Shown here piece after piece: positions 58,715-64,000 of a DNA stretch of 64,000 nt. Within the stretch, counting starts at the first letter, position 1, and every line of letters starts with the position of its first letter. The notes under the pieces were generated by a model, which was not told where the DNA came from, did not search any database, and saw only the letters and a program-made list of their open reading frames with translations. Source of the stretch: Colwellia sp. (GTDB lineage Bacteria; Pseudomonadota; Gammaproteobacteria; Enterobacterales; Alteromonadaceae); the NCBI GenBank assembly GCA_013215385.1, contig JABSOY010000012.1:166851-230850 (forward strand), read 5' to 3'. Both the position numbers and the translations under genes were made by a program.

Positions 58715-59573
58715 TACCGGTTGCCCTTTTAGTAGTTCTCCTGAAAACAAAAGAGAATTAGAACAAGATATCCATACCGACTTTAAAGATGATATGTCGT
58801 ATGGCGATTACTTGAAACTTGACCAAATATTATCGGCTCAACAACCTTTATCGAACGAGCATGATGAAATGTTATTTATTATAATTCATCAAAGCAGTGA
58901 ATTATGGCTAAAACTCGCAGGTCATGAACTAGCAAAAGCGGTACAGTGTTTACGTGCAGACGACTTTGGTCCGGCGTTTAAGGTTATCGCCCGCGTTAAG
59001 CAAATATTTATTCAACTCACCCAATCATGGAATATTTTATCAACACTTACCCCAGTCGATTACTTAAAGTTTCGTGACGACTTGGGCCGTTCATCGGGCT
59101 TTCAGTCACAGGGCTATCGTAAGCTTGAATTCCTTTTAGGTAATAAAAACAGCGACATGCTCAAGGTGCATCAAAATAACAACCAAGCATATCAAGAGTT
59201 GGAGTTATTACTCAATAGCCCAAGTTTGTACGACGAAGTGATCATCGCATTAGTAAAAGCAGGTTTTAGCATCGACGATAGCGTACTTAATCGTGATGTC
59301 ACTCAAGCCTATCAAAGTAATGACAGTGTCGTTAAAGCTTGGCTGACGGTATATCAACAACCTGAGAAATATTTTGACTTGTACGAACTGGCTGAAAAGC
59401 TCGTTGACATAGAAGACTCATTCCAACAATGGCGCTTTAAGCACATGTACACAGTGCAAAGAATTATTGGCTATAAAGCCGGCACGGGTGGTTCTTCAGG
59501 GGTTAGCTTTTTAAAAAAGGCACTCGATGTCAGCTTTTTTCCCGAGTTATTTGAAGTTAGAACACTTTTATAA
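58707..59573 (+). CDS. kynA: Tryptophan 2,3-dioxygenase
   Basis: A 288-residue helical heme enzyme. Motifs are MSYGDYLKLDQILSAQQP, HDEMLFIIIHQSSELWLKL (substrate pocket), TPVDYLKFRDDLGRSSGFQS, and the heme/substrate region HMYTVQRIIGYKAGTGGSSG. It opens the indole ring of L-tryptophan with O2 to N-formylkynurenine, the entry step of the pathway encoded upstream. GAGGAG precedes ATG 58707. It is the last gene of the operon, ended by a terminator 30 bases on. Confidence 0.97.
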   Translation: MSNTGCPFSSSPENKRELEQDIHTDFKDDMSYGDYLKLDQILSAQQPLSNEHDEMLFIIIHQSSELWLKLAGHELAKAVQCLRADDFGPAFKVIARVKQIFIQLTQSWNILSTLTPVDYLKFRDDLGRSSGFQSQGYRKLEFLLGNKNSDMLKVHQNNNQAYQELELLLNSPSLYDEVIIALVKAGFSIDDSVLNRDVTQAYQSNDSVVKAWLTVYQQPEKYFDLYELAEKLVDIEDSFQQWRFKHMYTVQRIIGYKAGTGGSSGVSFLKKALDVSFFPELFEVRTLL

Positions 59574-60194
59574 AGTTAGTTTGAGTCAGCTGATATTGAC
59601 AAAAAGGCCGATTTTATCGGTCTTTTAAAGGTTAATTTATTTCGCATAGCGGATGTTCTAAGTAGTAATGTAAAGCTTGCTGTTTTGGCTACTAGAGGTC
59701 ATGCATCAGCGGTATGCGAAGTTGAAGTTGATTTAAGAGTTCTCTCGTCAGTTTGTCATGAATCATTTTTCTATCTTACTGAGACCTATACAAAAGATAC
59801 TATTATTTTTTGTCCATTCTTCGTTATTTTCACTAATTACTGATGTTTTTTTTAGTTATTGGCTATCATAAGTTTATGTAAAAATCATAACTACCTGTTT
59901 TTATTGCAAAAAGAAACTTTGGATTGTTTTTTGCTTAATACGTTGGATTTTCTATATTTTTAAGGAGTTAATATGGGGTTCAAACAACTTATAAGTATCG
60001 AATTAGTTTCGGGTTTTAATGGTTAAACTAGTTAAATACTGAAAAACATGAAGAATTAAATGTCGTTTAACAAAGCTTCCACGCTATCTGGATCAGGTCA
60101 TAATGCCAAAGTGAAGCCTATGAAGGTATCTAGCAACTAAATAAATAACGAAAAATATTAATTTTTGGAATTTTACTAACAATAGGGATAAAAA
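59574..60194. other. Intergenic region kynA to serine hydrolase, with two short frames
   Basis: 621 bases. After the kynA terminator there is no long frame. A 17-codon frame at 59973-60026 (MGFKQLISIELVSGFNG) has an ideal AAGGAG site. A 26-codon frame in the same phase (60060-60140, rich in Ser, Lys and Gly) follows without a strong site. The ELVSG piece resembles double-glycine leader peptides but stops early. The region probably also holds the promoter of the serine hydrolase. Confidence 0.4.
59603..59628 (+). terminator. Rho-independent terminator after kynA
   Basis: AAAGGCCGAT pairs with ATCGGTCTTT (one G-T pair) around TTT, followed by TTT. Confidence 0.78.
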
Positions 60195-61970
60195 ATGTTT
60201 AAATACTATACAAGAACGTTAGGAATATGTTTTCTTTTTCTTTGCTCTAGTTCTTGGGCTAACGAGCTAAAATCAATAAAAGATGTCGAGAACAGTTTGT
60301 CACCTGTTAATATTTTTAAAGGCGATAAACTATGGAATTTACAAGATCGTATGAAACACTATGGTGTTCCTGGTGTTGGCATTGCTGTTATAAAAGATTA
60401 CAAAATCAGTTGGTTTAAAACATACGGTCTAGCCGATAGAGAAACGGGAGAAACCGCGAGCAACCAGACTTTATTTCAAGCAGGTTCAGTATCTAAACCT
60501 GCAGCAGCATTCGCAGCATTGCGTTTGGTCGAGGCAGGAAAACTATCACTTGATGCTGATATCAATACAGTGCTTAAAAGCTGGCAGCTGCCAGAGAACC
60601 AATTTACCACTAAAAACAAAGTAACCTTACGACAATTATTAAGCCACACGGGTGGATTAACGGTGCATGGATTTAGAGGTTATTCCGTTGGCGAAAAAGT
60701 GCCAAACGTTATACAAGTACTTAATGGCGCAAAACCAGCTAACTCTTCTCCTGTTCGGGTGAACAAAGAACCTGGTGGTGATTTTCGTTATTCTGGCGGC
60801 GGTTACACCATAGCACAACTGATGATGAGTGACGTATCTGGGAAGCCCTTTGAAAAGGTAATGGATGACTTACTCATTCGCCCTAGCCAAATGACTCAAA
60901 GCACCTATCAACAGCCATTGCCACCTACTTTACTCAAATATGCGGCTTCAGGAGTACTGCCCCATGGTGATGCTGTTACTGGTAAACGTCACACTTACCC
61001 AGAAATGGCGGCCGCAGGTTTGTGGACAACAGCTGGAGATCTCGCGTCATTCGCAATCGAAATACAAAAAGCATTAAACGGCGACAGCAAACTGATGAGC
61101 AAAAGTATGGCACAAACCATGACCACAGAAGTCGACTCTGGTTATGCGCTTGGTTGGGGAATCAACAATCGCGGTGCATCAGGTTATTTTTCTCATGGTG
61201 GTTGGGACGAAGGTTTTTGCACCCAGCTAACAGGTCATCTTAAAGATGGTTATGGCGTTGCTATAATGATCAATTCTAATCACCCAGAATTTTTAGATGA
61301 AGTGGTTAATGCTGTTGGCTTGACCTATGGATGGGACGGTTATCAAGCAAAAGTAAAACAAAGTATAGCTAAGGACGTTACCAATAAATACGTGGGCCAG
61401 TATGGTTATGACAGTACACGCTCAATATCAATTACCAGCCAAGCAGGAAAATTATGGATGAGCTATCCAGGTACATCACCTCAAGAATTAAATTACACAG
61501 GTGAGGGTATATTTCTTCGTCGAGAAAGCACCTCACCCATCCAATTTACCGAGAGTAAGAAAGCCATTCAATTGAATTTCGTACGCAGTGACGGAAAATA
61601 TCAAAGCCATTCTCAAATGGCTGTGGGCGAACAGATGGCAGGAGACATACTCGATACTGGCAGCTATGCTGATGCACTTATTGCCTATCGAGCAGTGCGA
61701 AAAGCAGATTCCAACGAAGAGTCATTCTCTGAAGGTTTTCTCAATCGTCAAGGATTGAATATAATGACTGACAATTCTGATTACGCTATAAAACTATTAA
61801 CCATAAATACTGACCTTTACTCTGAATCTGCAAATACGTGGGACAGTTTAGCACTTGCATATCAACAGGCTGGTAATCAACAAAAGGCGATTGAACATTA
61901 TCGCAATGCACTAAAACGCGACCCTAAGTTTCCATCTGCGTTAAAAGCTTTAATGGAACTGAAAAAATAA
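60195..61970 (+). CDS. Secreted serine hydrolase (class C beta-lactamase fold) with C-terminal TPR
   Basis: A 591-residue protein with a signal peptide (MFKYYTRTLGICFLFLCSSSWA). The beta-lactamase/PBP4-like domain (residues ~45-390) has SxxK at Ser98-Lys101, a Tyr motif in RYSGGGYTIAQ, and HGGWDEG as the KTG-like third box. A beta-rich segment follows (~395-480), and TPR repeats end the chain (~550-590; SANTWDSLALAYQQAGNQQ..). Such enzymes act on D-amino acid peptides, esters or peptidoglycan fragments in the periplasm. True beta-lactam resistance is unlikely given the boxes. AGGGA precedes the ATG. Confidence 0.85.
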   Translation: MFKYYTRTLGICFLFLCSSSWANELKSIKDVENSLSPVNIFKGDKLWNLQDRMKHYGVPGVGIAVIKDYKISWFKTYGLADRETGETASNQTLFQAGSVSKPAAAFAALRLVEAGKLSLDADINTVLKSWQLPENQFTTKNKVTLRQLLSHTGGLTVHGFRGYSVGEKVPNVIQVLNGAKPANSSPVRVNKEPGGDFRYSGGGYTIAQLMMSDVSGKPFEKVMDDLLIRPSQMTQSTYQQPLPPTLLKYAASGVLPHGDAVTGKRHTYPEMAAAGLWTTAGDLASFAIEIQKALNGDSKLMSKSMAQTMTTEVDSGYALGWGINNRGASGYFSHGGWDEGFCTQLTGHLKDGYGVAIMINSNHPEFLDEVVNAVGLTYGWDGYQAKVKQSIAKDVTNKYVGQYGYDSTRSISITSQAGKLWMSYPGTSPQELNYTGEGIFLRRESTSPIQFTESKKAIQLNFVRSDGKYQSHSQMAVGEQMAGDILDTGSYADALIAYRAVRKADSNEESFSEGFLNRQGLNIMTDNSDYAIKLLTINTDLYSESANTWDSLALAYQQAGNQQKAIEHYRNALKRDPKFPSALKALMELKK

Positions 61971-62380
61971 TTAAAAATATTAAATTGGAGCAATGTCGTT
62001 CCCCTCGTTTGTGGCATTGCTCTGCTAAATCCAAATGTCTTGATAGCCTGTAAACAATAATATTAGCTATATCAATGGCACAAATTCGTTAATTTTTAGA
62101 AATAATATCGCTGTCTAAGGTAATTTTTATTCATTATAAGGATCTCTCAAGTGCGCATAATAGTTTTTACTAACTCATTTAGCTAAAGTCAGTATTGGGC
62201 GAAACAGGAGACCTTTGTAGACTGTGTAATTAGGATCTCTTAGTGGGTAAACCAGAGCTGAGTTATCAACAAAAACTCAAGATTTAATTAGAAAAATATG
62301 CACTGAATTAAAGCTCTATATTTCCATTGCGATTTTTAATAAACCCCCTCCTTTTAACGGATAGTTTCAAGATCACAACA
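61971..62380. other. Intergenic region serine hydrolase / MCP
   Basis: 410 bases without a supported gene. GAGCAATG (61988-61995) pairs with CATTGCTC (62015-62022) and may end the hydrolase transcript, though no T-run follows. Two similar stretches, AAGGATCTCTCAAGTG (from about 62139) and TTAGGATCTCTTAGTG (from about 62229), form an imperfect direct repeat. A 14-codon frame follows the second. The two genes are convergent, so no promoter is required here. Confidence 0.4.
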
Positions 62381-64000
62381 TTATAACCTAATAGAGGGTC
62401 TTTCACGTGAAGAGTGACCTCTTCTCGATTTTTTAACTTCTTCCTTATTCTCAAAAAACGCAACTTGGTCTAATAACAATTGTGCTTGCTCTTCCATTGA
62501 TTTACTCGATGCAGTGGCTTCCTCAACCAATACCGCATTTTGTTGGGTCATATCATCCATTTGGCTTATTGCCGCACTAACTTCACCAATACCTGCGGCT
62601 TGCTCTTTACTTGCACTATCGATGTCGTTGACCATTTTACTTACTTCTTCGATTGAACTTACTAACTCCGTAAAAGTTTTACCTGTTTCATCGACTAACT
62701 TAGTACCTTGTCCCACCGCTTCAACACTATCATTAATTAAGCCTTTTATTTCTTTGGCGGCTCCTGCTGAGCGTTGTGCTAAATTTCGTACTTCAGCGGC
62801 GACCACTGCAAAACCTCGACCTTGTTCACCTGCTCGCGCCGCCTCAACAGCCGCATTTAAGGCGAGCAAATTGGTTTGAAAAGCAATTTCATCGATGACA
62901 CTTATGATATCCGCAATTTTTTTGCTTGATTTATTAATATCACTCATCGCTATGACAGCATTTTTTACGACTTCACCACCGTCACTAGCTTTTTTCATTA
63001 CTGAAACTGATAATTTGCTTGCTCGCGTTGCATTTTCAGAATTTTGCTGCACGGTACTGGTTAATTCCTCCATTGCTGAAGCCGTTTCTTCTAGGCTAGA
63101 TGCCTGAGATTCAGTGCGATGACTTAATTCATTATTACCTTCAGCAATTTCTCCTGCAGTATCAAAAACATTTGTTGAAGCAGAAACAATTTCATCGACC
63201 ATGTTTTTTAAGTTTTTAATTGAGGTATTCATTGAGTTAGCTAATTCTAAAAATTCCCCATCGTACTCAGTACTCATTTGCTGAGTAAGATCACCATCAG
63301 CAAGGGCTTGAGATACTTCAATAGCATCATTGATCGGTTCAACCACTGCATTCATCAGTTTGTTAATGCTGTTTCCTAACGAAGCTACAAATCCTTGCGC
63401 TCCTTCAGTGTCAATTCTATCTATCAATTGGCCCTGAACCGCACCTTGAACTAATACATCTATCTGATTCAAAGATGTTACTTGTGCAGTGACATCGGTC
63501 GCAAATTTGACCACTTTATAAGGTTTGCCATTGAGGTCTAAGATAGGGTTGTAAGAGGCTTGTATCCACACTTCTTTGCCGCCTTTACCTAAACGTTTAT
63601 ATTCTTTCGACTCAAATTCACCCCGATTCAGTTTTGCCCAAAACTCGCGATATTCATTACTGGCCTTAAAGGCAGGCTCAACAAACATGCTGTGATGTTG
63701 ACCTTGTACTTCCTCCAAGGTGTAACCTAAGGTGTTAAGAAAATTATCATTCGCGCCAATGATAGTGCCGTCCATATTAAACTCGATGACCGCTTGTGCT
63801 TTACTGATGGCATTAATTTGACCGGAGAAATTGGCGTTTTCCAACTTTTGTGCGGTAACATCGGTCGCATACTTAACCACTTTATAAGGTTTACCATTAA
63901 GGTCTAATATCGGGTTGTAAGACGCTTGTATCCACACTTCTTTGCCGCCTTTACCTAAACGTTTATATTCTTTCGACTCAAATTCACCCCGATTCAGTTT
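62381..64000 (-). CDS. Methyl-accepting chemotaxis protein with PAS repeats (N-terminus outside window)
   Basis: The frame is open past 64000, so the start is missing; at least 540 residues are visible. The visible N-terminal part contains a PAS domain of about 122 residues and the end of a second copy, almost identical in DNA, each ending [16 protein letters not shown] and DVTAQ. A HAMP-like linker and the signalling domain follow, with the hairpin tip [20 protein letters not shown] and [20 protein letters not shown]. It relays a PAS-sensed cue (possibly redox, as in Aer-like proteins) to CheA/CheW. No C-terminal CheR-binding pentapeptide is seen (ends RPSIRL). No membrane helix is visible in this part. 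Confidence 0.93.
   Translation of the reverse strand, partial: KLNRGEFESKEYKRLGKGGKEVWIQASYNPILDLNGKPYKVVKYATDVTAQKLENANFSGQINAISKAQAVIEFNMDGTIIGANDNFLNTLGYTLEEVQGQHHSMFVEPAFKASNEYREFWAKLNRGEFESKEYKRLGKGGKEVWIQASYNPILDLNGKPYKVVKFATDVTAQVTSLNQIDVLVQGAVQGQLIDRIDTEGAQGFVASLGNSINKLMNAVVEPINDAIEVSQALADGDLTQQMSTEYDGEFLELANSMNTSIKNLKNMVDEIVSASTNVFDTAGEIAEGNNELSHRTESQASSLEETASAMEELTSTVQQNSENATRASKLSVSVMKKASDGGEVVKNAVIAMSDINKSSKKIADIISVIDEIAFQTNLLALNAAVEAARAGEQGRGFAVVAAEVRNLAQRSAGAAKEIKGLINDSVEAVGQGTKLVDETGKTFTELVSSIEEVSKMVNDIDSASKEQAAGIGEVSAAISQMDDMTQQNAVLVEEATASSKSMEEQAQLLLDQVAFFENKEEVKKSRRGHSSRERPSIRL
63484..64000 (-). repeat. Tandem PAS-coding repeat, 366-base period
   Basis: Bases 63484-63634 and 63850-64000 align over about 150 bases at an offset of 366 bases (122 codons). 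The last ~78 bases are almost identical. More copies may lie beyond the window edge. Confidence 0.9.

Noticed and set aside
60195..61970. Antibiotic-resistance beta-lactamase
   Set aside because: The SxxK box is present, but the other boxes and the TPR tail fit broad serine hydrolases; resistance cannot be claimed.
62514..62879. 121-codon plus-strand frame
   Set aside because: Antisense of the highly conserved chemotaxis signalling domain.

Overview
The window is AT-rich chromosomal DNA from a marine gammaproteobacterium of the order Alteromonadales. It most resembles the Colwelliaceae (Colwellia/Thalassotalea type). The basis is the protein flavour, the classic rpsB-to-tilS gene order, SstT, CysB, a small protein that looks like the marine TIGR02922 family, and a tryptophan-degrading kynurenine cluster. 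This placement is an inference; no rRNA gene is present. There are no tRNAs, CRISPR arrays, intact insertion sequences or prophage genes.

Positions 1-20.6 kb hold mixed single genes and short operons: a cut-off voltage-gated ion channel, a YcbL-type metallohydrolase, an NSS-family Na+ symporter, a membrane diguanylate cyclase, RmuC, class I fumarase, PabB, a CoA-type Nudix hydrolase, L-serine ammonia-lyase, CysB, several small conserved proteins (an RRF_GI-like protein, YaeQ), an M28 lipoprotein peptidase, a GNAT enzyme, an EamA exporter, a PhnA-domain protein and the Ser/Thr symporter SstT.

Positions 20.7-42.1 kb, all on the minus strand, form the conserved translation and envelope superoperon. 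Read in transcription order it is rpsB-tsf-pyrH-frr, then uppS-cdsA-dxr-rseP-bamA-ompH(skp)-lpxD-fabZ-lpxA-lpxB-rnhB-dnaE-accA-tilS. It joins translation factors, isoprenoid and phospholipid precursors, outer-membrane protein assembly, lipid A synthesis, replication and fatty-acid synthesis. At least five of its genes (cdsA, rseP, ompH, fabZ, lpxA) can only, or best, start at TTG, and frr starts at GTG. Hairpins lie between rpsB/tsf, tsf/pyrH and frr/uppS.

Positions 42.5-49.1 kb hold a DsbA-like protein, map, glnD and dapD (the map/glnD/dapD neighbourhood usually found beside rpsB), a small lipoprotein and truC.

Positions 50.3-59.6 kb hold a tryptophan catabolic cluster in two blocks: SDR + aldehyde dehydrogenase, then RidA-type 2-aminomuconate deaminase, 3-hydroxyanthranilate dioxygenase, ACMS decarboxylase, a cyclase-family putative formamidase, kynureninase, kynurenine 3-monooxygenase and tryptophan 2,3-dioxygenase. 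Together they cover tryptophan to 2-aminomuconate and its deamination product. The lower steps to pyruvate and acetyl-CoA and any dedicated regulator are not here. The SDR lacks the family's Tyr and Lys catalytic residues, so its role is open. The gap between the two blocks contains a promoter, palindromes and a TnaC-sized open reading frame containing a Trp codon.

Positions 60-64 kb hold a secreted class C beta-lactamase-like serine hydrolase with a TPR tail, preceded by two very short reading frames, and a PAS-repeat methyl-accepting chemotaxis protein cut by the window edge.
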